A stretch of DNA of 64,000 bases from Cohnella herbarum (GCF_012849095.1 NZ_CP051680.1:7064001-7128000); one strand, 5' to 3'; shown: positions 9,165-18,703, numbered from the stretch's first letter. The notes: a model not told the origin generated them from the sequence alone. Numbers and translations: made by a program.

Positions 9165-9743
9165 ATGAGCGAATCCGATACGTCCAAGAAGAGCAAACCC
9201 GACCCGATCGTCAAGGAAGGTCAGGGAGTATACGATCGGCCCGAAAGGTATGAAATCATAGGAGGAGTACGCTATGATTTTCTGTCTTCTCCGAAAGCCG
9301 TTCATCAGGAAATATTGGGCAATTTTCATTTTCATTTTCAAATCTCCTGCCGTCAGGACGGGAAAACGTATTTAGCGCCACTGGACGTTCATTTCGACGA
9401 GGAGAATATCGTTCAACCGGATGTGATTTATATCGCCAAAGAGAATTTGGGCATCATTCGCGACGGTTTCATATTCGGAGTGCCGGATTTGGTCGTTGAG
9501 ATTTTGTCGAAAAGCACTGGCCGACGAGATAAGACGATCAAGAAGGCTTTGTACGAGAAGTTCGGCGTGAAGGAATATTGGCTGACCGATCCGGTATTCC
9601 GAATCGTTGAGCAATTCGTATTGGCAGACGGGCGATATATGTTGGCATCTACCTTAACGGAGCAGGATAAGCTGACGTCTTTAACCGTTCCTTGCTTAGC
9701 GATAGATCTTGCAAACGTGTTTCCGGATAGCGACGAAGAATAA
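9165..9743 (+). CDS. Uma2 family endonuclease (DUF820)
   Basis: A 192-residue Uma2 paralogue. It keeps the PD-(D/E)XK pattern: IVQPDVIYIAKEN and GVPDLVVEILSKS, then KKALYEKFGVKEYWLTD. It is about as long as the copy at 1824-2447 and shares long motifs with it. A TATAAT lies at 9127-9132, 32 bases before the start. Its stop codon shares one base with the ATG of the AraC gene that follows (TAATG), so the two are translationally coupled. Function of the family is unknown. Confidence 0.87.
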   Translation: MSESDTSKKSKPDPIVKEGQGVYDRPERYEIIGGVRYDFLSSPKAVHQEILGNFHFHFQISCRQDGKTYLAPLDVHFDEENIVQPDVIYIAKENLGIIRDGFIFGVPDLVVEILSKSTGRRDKTIKKALYEKFGVKEYWLTDPVFRIVEQFVLADGRYMLASTLTEQDKLTSLTVPCLAIDLANVFPDSDEE

Positions 9744-10648
9744 TGGCAGATCTGGAGAACCAATGGCCGTTTATTCATACCGTCGGCGACGTGTGGGCGC
9801 AAGCCGGTTCTATTCTGGGAACGAGAAACATCCCGGATTACGAGCTTGTGTATTTTCCGGAGGGAACCGCCTCCGTATACGAGGTTGAAGTCGGAGGGCT
9901 ATCTATATCCTTAGATAAGCCTTGTTTCGTGTTTACCCGCCCGGGAGAGAATCACCGTTATGTGTTCGATCCCGCACGCAAAGTACGGCATCTGTTCATT
10001 CATTTCGATTACGAATGCTTAAGGGAAAACGATATCCGGTTCGGCACGTTGCTAAGAGACACGCATCGATTGCTTGTTAGCAGCCATAGTTTGCTGCCAT
10101 CATTGATGAAACAAATGCTGCGAATCGCCAACTTCCAATCCCCATATTGGAGGAGGCGGTTATCGGCTTTGCTTGCTGCGGCTCTGGAAGAGCTTTGCGC
10201 ATCCGCGGACAATGCGCTAGAGGAGTTGGCGAACCCGTTGCCTATTCCGATTGCCCGGGCCATCGCCTACATGGAGGCGCATCTTGAGGAACCGGTTACG
10301 ATAGAGGAGATCGCACGGCAATCGGGCTGGTCCCACGAGCATTTCACGCGTATGTTCGCGGCTTCGGTAGGCATATCTCCGAAACGCGCGTTACTCGAAC
10401 GCAGGCTGATCCGCGCGGAGCAGCTCATGATGAGCGGTCAATGGACCGTTAAGCAAATCGCGTTCCGGGTAGGCTTCGGAGACGAGCATCACTTCTCCAA
10501 AATGTATAAGCGCATTAGGGGAATGCCGCCGACCGCTTATATCGAACGCTGCGAAAGCTCCTTGTTCCGGCATGCGACGGCGGTACACGATCAGGAAACG
10601 CCATACCCCGCAAATCGTCATATCTTCGTGAACGAATATATCAAATAA
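9743..10648 (+). CDS. AraC family transcriptional regulator
   Basis: A 301-residue one-component regulator with an N-terminal cupin-like sensor (residues about 30-90, CFVFTRPGENHRYVFDP) and a C-terminal AraC DNA-binding domain with two helix-turn-helix motifs (IEEIARQSGWSHEHFTRMF and VKQIAFRVGFGDEHHFSKMY, about residues 190-270). It is coupled to the Uma2 gene by a one-base overlap and followed 89 bases later by a third PhyH gene, which it may control. Ligand unknown. Confidence 0.9.
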   Translation: MADLENQWPFIHTVGDVWAQAGSILGTRNIPDYELVYFPEGTASVYEVEVGGLSISLDKPCFVFTRPGENHRYVFDPARKVRHLFIHFDYECLRENDIRFGTLLRDTHRLLVSSHSLLPSLMKQMLRIANFQSPYWRRRLSALLAAALEELCASADNALEELANPLPIPIARAIAYMEAHLEEPVTIEEIARQSGWSHEHFTRMFAASVGISPKRALLERRLIRAEQLMMSGQWTVKQIAFRVGFGDEHHFSKMYKRIRGMPPTAYIERCESSLFRHATAVHDQETPYPANRHIFVNEYIK

Positions 10649-10737
10649 ACACATCAATTACCGGATTCCCTCCATTGAGACGATGCTTGGAATATCGCAC
10701 AATGTGAGTAACAGAAAGCAATGGAGGGGTTCGTGAG

Positions 10738-11820
10738 ATGGGGATTTCATATACGCCGAAGTCGCGGGTAAGGGATGATCGTTATTTGGTCAGCGTGAAG
10801 GAGTATACCCAATACCATCGGGACGGGTATTTAATCGTTAGAGGATTGTTATCAAATGATGACATTGATCGTCTATTCGATTTGGCGGAGAGAACAAGAT
10901 TAGGTACTCTCGTGCCGCAAGAGCCTGCCCCAAAACGGAATGTAGCGGATACGCAAGGAAATGAGCAAGGAGACAAGCAAGGGTACGAGCAAGGAGACGA
11001 GCAGGCAGACGAGCAGGCAGACGAGCAGGGAGATCCCTTGCGGGAGGAATTCGCGCAGCAGACGCGGGTTCATATGGTTTCCAGACTGGATGCGACCGCC
11101 GAATGGGGTTTGCTTCATCCTCGGGTTCTCGATGTAACCGAGGCTTTGATTGGCCCCGATGTGTACGCGCTACAGTCCATGATGTTCCTCAATCCACCTG
11201 AACGGGGAGGACAAGGCTGGCACCAGGACTCCTATTATATTAAAACCCATCCCGATACGATGGTCGGCGCATGGATCGCGTTGGAGGAAGTGGACGAGGA
11301 GAACGGATGCTTATGGGTCGTTCCTGGATCTAACCACGAGCCGATCTATCCGCCGGACGGTTATAACGGCGGCAACGTTCACGCCGTGGACGCCTTCAAG
11401 GATCTGGGGACCGTCGCGAACGTCAGCCACCTCGATGACGACGTCAACACGTTATCCAAGATCGTCGCGAACTACCCGCCTCCGATTTCCGTACCGATGA
11501 AACCTGGAGACGTACTGTTTTTTCACTCCCATCTGTTTCACAGATCTTTCCCTAATCGAACGACCGACCGTTATCGCCGTTCCTATGTTTGCCATTACTG
11601 CAACGCCCGTTCTTGGATTCCTTGGGATCACGACGGATACGAAGGCGATTCGGGCAATTATCGGCAAATTCTAGCTCGCGGGCGTACGCATCTGCCTTAT
11701 GCGGAGCCTATTTACGGGAGCGAAGTCTTCTTGTCCGAAGCGGAAGACGAGTCGGATAGCGTGAGAATGATGGGCATGGATGACGGGATGATGATGCCCG
11801 TCGCGCAGAAAAAAGAGTAA
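10738..11820 (+). CDS. phytanoyl-CoA dioxygenase (PhyH) family protein with acidic repeat insert
   Basis: Third PhyH-type oxygenase, 360 residues, larger than its two neighbours. Iron ligands are H162 and D164 in GWHQDSYYIK and H268 in LFHRSFPNRTTD. Between the N-terminal helix and the core (about residues 72-99) lies a low-complexity insert rich in Glu, Gln, Gly and Asp made by 12-bp DNA repeats. The last 20 residues are Met/Asp-rich. AGGGG precedes the ATG. It is convergent with the AraC gene at 11926. Substrate unknown. Confidence 0.9.
   Translation: MGISYTPKSRVRDDRYLVSVKEYTQYHRDGYLIVRGLLSNDDIDRLFDLAERTRLGTLVPQEPAPKRNVADTQGNEQGDKQGYEQGDEQADEQADEQGDPLREEFAQQTRVHMVSRLDATAEWGLLHPRVLDVTEALIGPDVYALQSMMFLNPPERGGQGWHQDSYYIKTHPDTMVGAWIALEEVDEENGCLWVVPGSNHEPIYPPDGYNGGNVHAVDAFKDLGTVANVSHLDDDVNTLSKIVANYPPPISVPMKPGDVLFFHSHLFHRSFPNRTTDRYRRSYVCHYCNARSWIPWDHDGYEGDSGNYRQILARGRTHLPYAEPIYGSEVFLSEAEDESDSVRMMGMDDGMMMPVAQKKE
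10951..11034 (+). repeat. 12-bp tandem repeat inside a PhyH gene
   Basis: Seven consecutive 12-base units starting at 10951, with the consensus GAGCAAGGAGAC or GAGCAGGCAGAC. Two units (10999-11010 and 11011-11022) are identical. Each encodes four residues such as EQGD or EQAD. The period keeps the reading frame, so copy number can change without breaking the gene. Confidence 0.9.
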
Positions 11821-11875
11821 CAGCGATTCGATTCGGCTGAATTCAATTCGATTATTGCTAAAACGCGTGACCGCG

Positions 11876-11906
11876 AGGAGATAGGCCGAAAAACCGCCTA
11901 ACTCCT
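11876..11906. terminator. hairpin between convergent PhyH and AraC genes
   Basis: AGGAGATAGGC (11876-11886) pairs with GCCTAACTCCT (11896-11906) with a single internal mismatch and a 9-base loop CGAAAAACC. No T run follows on either strand, so efficiency as a terminator is uncertain, but position between two stop codons fits. Confidence 0.55.
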
Positions 11907-11925
11907 CCTCGTGAGATAGGCAGTC

Positions 11926-12801
11926 TTACGTTTCCGGAGGACGCCCATGCATTCTGAATTCTGTGGGCGTCAATCCGGTTAGTCGTTTAAATTGATGGCT
12001 GAAGTAATGAATGCTCGCGAATCCGAGCGTCTCCGATATGACCTCGACCTTCTCCCCATGCAATAGCTCGCGCTTCGCTCTCTTGATTCTTTCCCCGATG
12101 ATATAGTGTTTGGGCAGCAGCCCCATTTCCTCCTTGAACAGCTTGGCGAAATGAACGGGATGGTAGCCGCACATCGCTGCGAGCTCCGATACCGCCCAGT
12201 TTCTGCCGGGTTGCTCCTGCATCGCTTGAATGGCGGGATCAATTCGGTTATGCGGCTTTCGAGCCGTTCCCTTATCCAGCAGTTGTCTGAACAGCAGCGA
12301 TAAGGCTTGTATCATGAGTCCGCGGAGAGTCACTGCATATCCCGGCTGCTCAAGCTCGTATTCTTTAACGATTCTCGTTAGAATCGGCTCCAATCCGGAA
12401 ACGGAAAACCGCGTCGGAAGCAAGACCTTACCGAACGGAGGAATATCCAGTATGGGGTTACGCGTATCGCCGATGAGCCCGTCTTGTTCAAGAAATCGAA
12501 TTCGATGCGCGGGATGAACCGGAAGCGACGAGGATTGCTTCCAATCGAAATGCACGCTGTAATAATCGGTCATGCCGGAGGCCGACAACCGATGAGGGCA
12601 TTCCGGACCATAATAGACGCATTCTCCCCCGCGAACGATATAGTGATTCGACCCCACGGTCAACTCGGCCTGTCCGGAAACGACATAGACGAGTTGGCAA
12701 TCCGGGATGAGGCGCACGCCCCAGTCCATTGCGGCCTGCGTAGTCGCGCGACTGGCGAAATTCACCGTCGGCATCAAGTCGTCCAACGTTGCGATAGACA
12801 T
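11926..12801 (-). CDS. AraC family transcriptional regulator
   Basis: A 291-residue regulator. The N-terminal cupin (CQLVYVVSGQAELTVG, then CVYYGPECPHRL) is a ligand sensor, and residues about 190-285 hold two helix-turn-helix motifs (VSELAAMCGYHPVHFAKLF and VISETLGFASIHYFSHQF). AGAGGGG precedes the ATG on its strand. It is divergent from the beta-helix gene at 13024 and convergent with the third PhyH gene, and so most likely controls the beta-helix gene. Confidence 0.9.
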   Translation of the reverse strand: MSIATLDDLMPTVNFASRATTQAAMDWGVRLIPDCQLVYVVSGQAELTVGSNHYIVRGGECVYYGPECPHRLSASGMTDYYSVHFDWKQSSSLPVHPAHRIRFLEQDGLIGDTRNPILDIPPFGKVLLPTRFSVSGLEPILTRIVKEYELEQPGYAVTLRGLMIQALSLLFRQLLDKGTARKPHNRIDPAIQAMQEQPGRNWAVSELAAMCGYHPVHFAKLFKEEMGLLPKHYIIGERIKRAKRELLHGEKVEVISETLGFASIHYFSHQFKRLTGLTPTEFRMHGRPPET

Positions 12802-12979
12802 AGAAGAAACCCCTCTTACGGCGTGATGAGGATCAGGTTATCTCCCTCATCATAATGAGCAGCAGAGGAAGACGCAACTAAATCATGCACGGCATAGGTT
12901 TTCGCAAAATGAACAGTCCGAGAAAGGCGATTTTCGAATGGTTACGGCTAGGTTTACGAGAGTCCTTCATGCACAATGG

Positions 12980-12997
12980 TAGGAAGCGCATTTCCTA
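12980..12997 (+). promoter_or_regulatory. inverted repeat upstream of the beta-helix gene
   Basis: TAGGAA (12980-12985) and TTCCTA (12992-12997) form a perfect inverted repeat around GCGCAT, 26 bases before the start codon of the beta-helix gene. It is a candidate operator or leader element in the gap between that gene and the divergent AraC gene. Evidence is only the symmetry and the position. Confidence 0.35.
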
Positions 12998-13023
12998 TCC
13001 CTGAAACCGGAGGTCATGAATGT

Positions 13024-15150
13024 ATGCCTAATCCAAAATGTTTGTACGTAGCTCCGCACGGAAGCGACGATAACGATGGAAGCAAAGATCTGCCCTTCTT
13101 AACGATCAATCGGGCGCAGCGATCGGTTCGTCAGGAGATTAGCGGCGGAATGACCGCGGACGTGATCGTGTATATGCATGGCGGAACATATGAAATCGAT
13201 GCCGCTCTTCGGTTCGACGAACGGGACTCGGGCAGGGACGGGTTCCGCGTCCGTTATTGCAACGCCCCCGACGAAAAGCCCGTTCTATTCGGCGGCAGAA
13301 CGATTACGGGATGGGAAAAGCATTCGGATACCGTATGGAAGGCTAAGGTGGAGTCGCAATATCGCTTTCAAACTTTATACGACGACGGTCGCCGCGTCTT
13401 GAAGGCGCGATTCCCGGAGAAGGGCTATTTCCTTACCGATGAGGCCGTTCATACCGACGAAGCCGTCGATGACGTGATCGCCGGATTTCGTTTCCGGTTG
13501 GGAGATATCCCCGAGGATATCCGGCTCGAGAGCGCTCAAGCGTTCGTCTGGCCCGGGGAAGGGGAATGGAATTGGTTTTCCGAGACGAAAACCGTTTTAG
13601 CGATCGATCATTCCAAGCGCACCCTGATCTTCGAGTCCCCGGCGACATGGAAGATCGGCCAAGGCTCGCGTTACTATATTCAAGGCTCATTAGCATTCCT
13701 TCGCTCCCCGGGTCAGTTTCATTTGGACGAGGGGGCGCAAATGCTGTACTATTGGCCGCTTCAAGGCGATAACTTCGACGAGGAGAGTTCGCTGCCCCAA
13801 CGAATCATTGCTCCGACCGTCACCCGTCTCTTGGAGTTAAGAGGACGGGATCCGGAGCATAGGCTGCAAAATCTGGATATTGCCGGACTTACGCTGGCAT
13901 GCACGGATAGCGCGAGGGAATATCGGATGATGGCGGACAATTCCGAGAGGGAGGAGCATCGGGAAGGGCTAATCTACGTCGACAACGCCTCCGGAATCAC
14001 GATTACGGGCTGTACGATCCGTAACTCGGGAACGTGCGGAATTTTCTTGGATCGCCATTCGCGGAATGTCGTCCTGTCTGGAAACGAGATCGAATACATA
14101 GGGTATGTCGGGGTGTACGCGTCAGGTTTTGCGCCGGGAGAGGGCGAGTTTAAGACCGCGGAAGCTTCATATACGAATAAGGGGCACGCGATAACGAACA
14201 ATCGCATTCGGCACGGCGGGGAGTTGATCGGGCACGGTTGCGGCATTTTACTTTTCCAAAGCGGCGACAGCGACGTTTCCCACAATCTGATTTCCCATAT
14301 GCCGCGATACGGGATCTCGATGAAAGGCCTAAGATACGGCGGGATGCCTTCTACGTTGTACGATGTCCCGGTCACCTGGGAGAACCATTGGGATTTCCTT
14401 CATACGCGAAACAATCGGATCGCCTATAACGACATTTCTCATGTCATGGAGGACAGTCAGGACGGAGGAATGATCGAATCGTGGGGCCCGGGCAGGGGGA
14501 ATATCATTCACGGCAACCGGCTGCACCACAGCGGTATCCATTTCTCGTTCGGCTTCGGCATTTATTTGGATGACGCTTCGGATGACTTTATCGTATCGAA
14601 CAACGTATTGGATCATCTCTATAGCACGGGAGAGGGCAAGCTATGGATGCTTATTTTTTCCAAGGGAATCGGCAACCGGATTCGTAACAACTTGCTCGTG
14701 GATAATCCTCAAGCGATCTCGGCGATCGGAACGCAGGAAATGGCGGGAGAAACGAATAAACACGTTATCGTGGAAGGGAATGTGATAGCGAACTCCGGTA
14801 AATATCTGTATTACTTCGTGAACTGGGACGAGGAGAGGTTTACGGTGGCGGACCGGAATCTGTATTGGCGGAACGGAGAGTCGTGCCGAATCGCGGGCGA
14901 GCTGCCGCTGATCGAGCGGAAGTCCGATTCGCTCGGGCGGGGCGAATACGACTGGACGCAGTGGCTTTCCTTACTGGAGGGCAAATATGATGGTGACTCT
15001 CGGATCGCCGACCCTCTGTTCCTGGATGCGGGGGCCGGGGATTATCGTTTGCGGAGCGAATCGCCCGCCTACGGGCTAGGTTGGAGAGATATCCAGTTCG
15101 GGAGGATCGGGCCGCAGCCTAACGTAAGTTATTCGCAAAAATCACAGTAG
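13024..15150 (+). CDS. right-handed parallel beta-helix protein
   Basis: A 708-residue protein of the pectate-lyase-like beta-helix class. It opens with CLYVAPHGSDDNDGS, the usual entry to such domains, and the middle (about residues 320-560) shows repeated turns such as ASGITITGCTIRNSG, RNVVLSGNEIEYIG and NHAITNNRIRHGG-like steps. No signal peptide is visible from this start. The ATG at 13024 has GGAGG ten bases upstream, whereas the GTG/ATG at 12976 would add 16 residues without a good site. A role in binding or cleaving a polysaccharide is likely; the catalytic residues were not identified. Confidence 0.85.
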   Translation: MPNPKCLYVAPHGSDDNDGSKDLPFLTINRAQRSVRQEISGGMTADVIVYMHGGTYEIDAALRFDERDSGRDGFRVRYCNAPDEKPVLFGGRTITGWEKHSDTVWKAKVESQYRFQTLYDDGRRVLKARFPEKGYFLTDEAVHTDEAVDDVIAGFRFRLGDIPEDIRLESAQAFVWPGEGEWNWFSETKTVLAIDHSKRTLIFESPATWKIGQGSRYYIQGSLAFLRSPGQFHLDEGAQMLYYWPLQGDNFDEESSLPQRIIAPTVTRLLELRGRDPEHRLQNLDIAGLTLACTDSAREYRMMADNSEREEHREGLIYVDNASGITITGCTIRNSGTCGIFLDRHSRNVVLSGNEIEYIGYVGVYASGFAPGEGEFKTAEASYTNKGHAITNNRIRHGGELIGHGCGILLFQSGDSDVSHNLISHMPRYGISMKGLRYGGMPSTLYDVPVTWENHWDFLHTRNNRIAYNDISHVMEDSQDGGMIESWGPGRGNIIHGNRLHHSGIHFSFGFGIYLDDASDDFIVSNNVLDHLYSTGEGKLWMLIFSKGIGNRIRNNLLVDNPQAISAIGTQEMAGETNKHVIVEGNVIANSGKYLYYFVNWDEERFTVADRNLYWRNGESCRIAGELPLIERKSDSLGRGEYDWTQWLSLLEGKYDGDSRIADPLFLDAGAGDYRLRSESPAYGLGWRDIQFGRIGPQPNVSYSQKSQ

Positions 15151-15215
15151 AACAAAGCGTCTTTGTGTGCGATTCTAGACTCAACGGAAGAAAGATGAGA
15201 TGAGGGTGTCGCCCG

Positions 15216-17564
15216 ATGAGAGTGCTGCAAGCCTACAAATCGAGAAAATACTTGCAACGGATATTGCTGACGATCTCGATTTTGATGGTCTTCGTCTTGA
15301 TTTTATCATCGATGGTTCTTCATTACAGTACGGAAACCCGGGTCGTGCAGATGCAGAAGGAAGCGAATCGCAAGGTCATGAACCAGATTAACCACAACAT
15401 CTCCTACATGCAGGAGATCGTTAGGAATCAAGCGTTAACGATCTATAACGACAATCAAATTTTCTTCACGCTTATGTCCAGCCAAGAGCAGGAAGAAATC
15501 GATATTATTAACGGTATCCGCCTGATGAACAAGGCGCAAGAATCTTCGGCGTTTCTTCATTCGGTCATGATCTACAACGGACATATGGATAAAATCTACG
15601 CGCTCGGCTTTCTGGCGGAAAATTTGAAGGATCATTACATGGCCGAGAATATCGCCAAACAACTGCAGAACAAGCAGAAGCTTCCCCAAATGCAGCTGAT
15701 TCCGATGAATCTGAGCAAACGGGAAAATTCCGTCGATTTTTTCTCGATGATCATCTACGAAAGCTTCAACGACATTAACGATCATGAGAGCGCGCTTGTC
15801 GTAAACGTCAAACCGGAATGGATTTTCGCTAATCTGAAAGCCGTGAACGATTTCGCGATTCCGGGCGAGTCGGACGTGTTTATCATGGATCGGAACGGTC
15901 AAGTCGTACTCTCCGGCAACGAACGGAACGTTCCGGAGCTGAACGGTCTAACGGAAGCGCTTGCGGCGTATCAAGCCAAGCATGAAGGTAAATTCGGTTC
16001 GTTCTCCGAATCCTTCGGCTCATCCGGCAAATATATGGTTTCGTATATGCAGATGGGCGTCGGTGGCTGGAATGCGATAAGCGTTCAACCGTACCATGCC
16101 GTGTTGGGCGGCATTTACGAGATGAGGATGACTTCGATCTACGTGATCGTCTGTTTCCTCCTATTGTCGATCGCTTTATCTATCCTCATTGCGCATAAAC
16201 TGTATAAACCCGTGGAGCAGATGCTTGCCGGAATTCGTAACCATGCCGGAGAGGGCGCGGATCCCGTTAACCGGAGCAAAGACGAGTTATCTTACGTCAC
16301 CAACGTCTATAGCTTAATGGCGCAGAAGCTAAGCCTCGTCACGAACGAGCAGGACAAACAAAGAAATATCGTACACAACTATCACCTAAGAAGCATCATC
16401 ACGGGCAGTTCTTCGTATACGAAAGATCATTTTCGCGACTGCGTGACTCAGAACGGGCTAGCAATCGTGCCGGACGGCTTCATCTGGCTCGTACTCATCA
16501 AGATCGATCAATACGCAGAGTTCGTCTCGAGAACGAGCGATAACGAAAGAAAACTGTATTCCTTCGCCATCTCGAACATCGCGGAAGAGATTATGTCCCC
16601 TAGCCCGTTCCGATCCGAAATCGCCGATATGAGAAACGACCATCTGGTTATGATCGTGAGCAGGGAAGCGGGAACGGCAACTTCGTTCGAAGAGGTTGAA
16701 TCGTTATTAACAAGAATACAGGACATCGTAAAGGGTTACTACAAGTTATCGTTGACGATGACGACCAGCGAATTGATTAGAGGCCATGAAGCGATTACGG
16801 TGCAATATGGATTGGCGATCCAGCATTCGATGTATAGACTCGTATTCGGTAAGGGACAGATGATTACGCCGGAACGGGTGAAACCGAACAACGAACGATT
16901 CGAGTACAGTTTCCCTCCCGAGCAAGAGAAGAAGCTGAGCGAAGCGATCAGAACGAACGATTTGGAAGCGATGGAGAGCTTGGTCAGCATCATTATAACT
17001 CAGGTATCCGCTTATCATTACGATCATATCCTTCATGGCATTCTCCAACTGGTCGACATCGTCAAGACGACGATCCGAGATATGAACAAGCTCAGGGTCG
17101 CATCGGTATCCGTCGATCTGAGCGCGCTGAGCCGACAGGTGCTGGAGAAGGAAACATTAGGGGAAATCGAGCAGCTTATCCATCAAGTCTGTCGCGAAAT
17201 CCACGAAAAGCTGCAAAATTCGGAGCAGGATAAAAATACGGTGTTAATGGACGCGATCAAGGAAATCGTGGCCACGAATTATGGAGATATGAATCTAAGC
17301 TTGCAGGGCATCGCTTCGATGCTGCGAATGACTCCCGCATACGTGGGGCGAATGTTCAAGCAAAGCGAAATCGTCTCCGTCGGCGAATATATTAACGAGG
17401 TACGCCTGTCGCGCGCCCTGGAATACCTGGAAACGAAAAATTTCAGCATCAAAGAGATCATGGAACTGGTCGGCTATCTGAACGAAAGCACCTTTTTCAA
17501 GCTGTTCAAGAAAAAGTACGGGGTCACCCCGAAGGAATATCGGTTGAAAAGGAATATCAGTTAG
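15216..17564 (+). CDS. membrane-bound AraC-type sensor-regulator
   Basis: A 782-residue one-component membrane regulator. One membrane helix lies at about residues 16-36 and a second at about 305-328, with an outer sensor region of the Cache type between them. The cytoplasmic part ends in an AraC DNA-binding domain: LQGIASMLRMTPAYVGRMF and IKEIMELVGYLNESTFFKLF, last 100 residues. There is no histidine kinase or receiver domain, so signal passes in one chain. GAGGG lies nine bases before the ATG. It precedes the set A permeases and probably activates them in response to an external sugar. Confidence 0.9.
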   Translation: MRVLQAYKSRKYLQRILLTISILMVFVLILSSMVLHYSTETRVVQMQKEANRKVMNQINHNISYMQEIVRNQALTIYNDNQIFFTLMSSQEQEEIDIINGIRLMNKAQESSAFLHSVMIYNGHMDKIYALGFLAENLKDHYMAENIAKQLQNKQKLPQMQLIPMNLSKRENSVDFFSMIIYESFNDINDHESALVVNVKPEWIFANLKAVNDFAIPGESDVFIMDRNGQVVLSGNERNVPELNGLTEALAAYQAKHEGKFGSFSESFGSSGKYMVSYMQMGVGGWNAISVQPYHAVLGGIYEMRMTSIYVIVCFLLLSIALSILIAHKLYKPVEQMLAGIRNHAGEGADPVNRSKDELSYVTNVYSLMAQKLSLVTNEQDKQRNIVHNYHLRSIITGSSSYTKDHFRDCVTQNGLAIVPDGFIWLVLIKIDQYAEFVSRTSDNERKLYSFAISNIAEEIMSPSPFRSEIADMRNDHLVMIVSREAGTATSFEEVESLLTRIQDIVKGYYKLSLTMTTSELIRGHEAITVQYGLAIQHSMYRLVFGKGQMITPERVKPNNERFEYSFPPEQEKKLSEAIRTNDLEAMESLVSIIITQVSAYHYDHILHGILQLVDIVKTTIRDMNKLRVASVSVDLSALSRQVLEKETLGEIEQLIHQVCREIHEKLQNSEQDKNTVLMDAIKEIVATNYGDMNLSLQGIASMLRMTPAYVGRMFKQSEIVSVGEYINEVRLSRALEYLETKNFSIKEIMELVGYLNESTFFKLFKKKYGVTPKEYRLKRNIS

Positions 17565-17579
17565 TCGAAATTGCGTATG

Positions 17580-17625
17580 AAGCGCTTCGATTTGGCCTCC
17601 AAAGGGGTCGAATCGGGCGCTTTTT
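17580..17625 (+). terminator. imperfect terminator after the sensor-regulator
   Basis: An imperfect stem from AAGCGCTTCGATT (from 17580) to GGTCGAATCGGGCGCTT, followed by CTTTTT at 17620-17625. Mismatches make it weaker than others in the window, and it may allow read-through into the permeases. Confidence 0.6.
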
Positions 17626-17773
17626 GTGCGTTTGACGCAGGGAGTCGCAAAAATCATAGCCGCAAATCGATGAAAAACCCGATCGCACAGTATTCCTTCG
17701 TTTGCGGGTTTGCCATGATGGGGGTGCAGCAAGTCGCAGTCCTAATCATGGACGATCAGTTGGAGGTAAACGT

Positions 17774-18691
17774 ATGAAAAGTCGATCGGAATGGGTTCAT
17801 CTCAAGAAAAATTCGGAGTTGTTGCTGCTTCTGATGCCCGGCGCTCTCTTGGTTTTTGTTTTCTCTTATTTGCCTATGTTCGGTACCGTGCTGGCCTTTA
17901 AGGATTTCAGGTATGACAAAGGATTCTGGGGCAGCGATTGGATCGGATTCGATAATTTCAGATTTTTCTTCATATCGGATAACGCGTGGTTGATTACGCG
18001 CAATACGGTCGGGTACGGGCTCATTTATATGCTCCTGACCACCGTCATTGCATTAGCCTTCGCGATGCTCATGAACGAGATGGGGAAAAAGTGGCTGCGA
18101 ATCCATCAAACCGCCATGTTCATTCCGTACTGCCTCTCTTGGGTCGTCGTCAGTTACTTAGCTTTGGCGCTATTGGATAGCTCGAACGGATATTTGAACA
18201 AAGTGCTGGAGTTGTTCGGCATGGAAACTCATATGTGGTACTTGGAGACGAAGCCTTGGCCTTACATTCTCGTATCCGCGTATTTGTGGAAAAATATCGG
18301 ATTCTCCACGCTCGTGTATTTCGCGGGGATTATGGGAATCAACCAAGAGTATTACGAGGCCGCGAAAATAGACGGGGCTTCCAGATGGCAGATGGCGACG
18401 AGGGTGACGTTGCCGATGCTGTCCACGTTGATCGTGGTTTTGCTTATTCTGGCGATCGGGCATATTTTCGTCGGAGATTTCGGGCTGCATTATTTCATTC
18501 CGAACAATAACGGCATGACGTTCCCGACGACGGATATCATCGATACTTACGTTTTCCGGGCGTTGCGGGTTTACGGGGATATCGGAATGTCGACCGCGAT
18601 CGGAGTGTATCAGTCGGCGGTCGGATTGGTTCTCGTCATAGCGGCGAACTACGTCGTACGCAAAATCAACGAAGAAAACTCGCTGTTCTAA
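17774..18691 (+). CDS. carbohydrate ABC transporter permease (LplB/YteP type)
   Basis: A 305-residue inner permease with about six membrane helices. The ATPase-docking loop is EAAKIDGASRWQMATRVTLP, the EAA motif of CUT1 permeases. The start at 17774 is chosen because TGGAGG lies just upstream; the frame continues to 17702 but without a site and with a non-membrane leader. It is followed 12 bases later by the second permease and then by a binding protein (set A). No ATPase gene is nearby. Confidence 0.92.
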   Translation: MKSRSEWVHLKKNSELLLLLMPGALLVFVFSYLPMFGTVLAFKDFRYDKGFWGSDWIGFDNFRFFFISDNAWLITRNTVGYGLIYMLLTTVIALAFAMLMNEMGKKWLRIHQTAMFIPYCLSWVVVSYLALALLDSSNGYLNKVLELFGMETHMWYLETKPWPYILVSAYLWKNIGFSTLVYFAGIMGINQEYYEAAKIDGASRWQMATRVTLPMLSTLIVVLLILAIGHIFVGDFGLHYFIPNNNGMTFPTTDIIDTYVFRALRVYGDIGMSTAIGVYQSAVGLVLVIAANYVVRKINEENSLF

Positions 18692-18703
18692 GGAGGAACA
18701 ATT

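Noticed and set aside
10900..11118. Leu/Val-rich minus-strand frame that looks like a membrane protein
   Set aside because: It is the shadow of the 12-bp repeat in the PhyH gene; the opposite strand of an acidic Gln-rich repeat gives Leu and Val.
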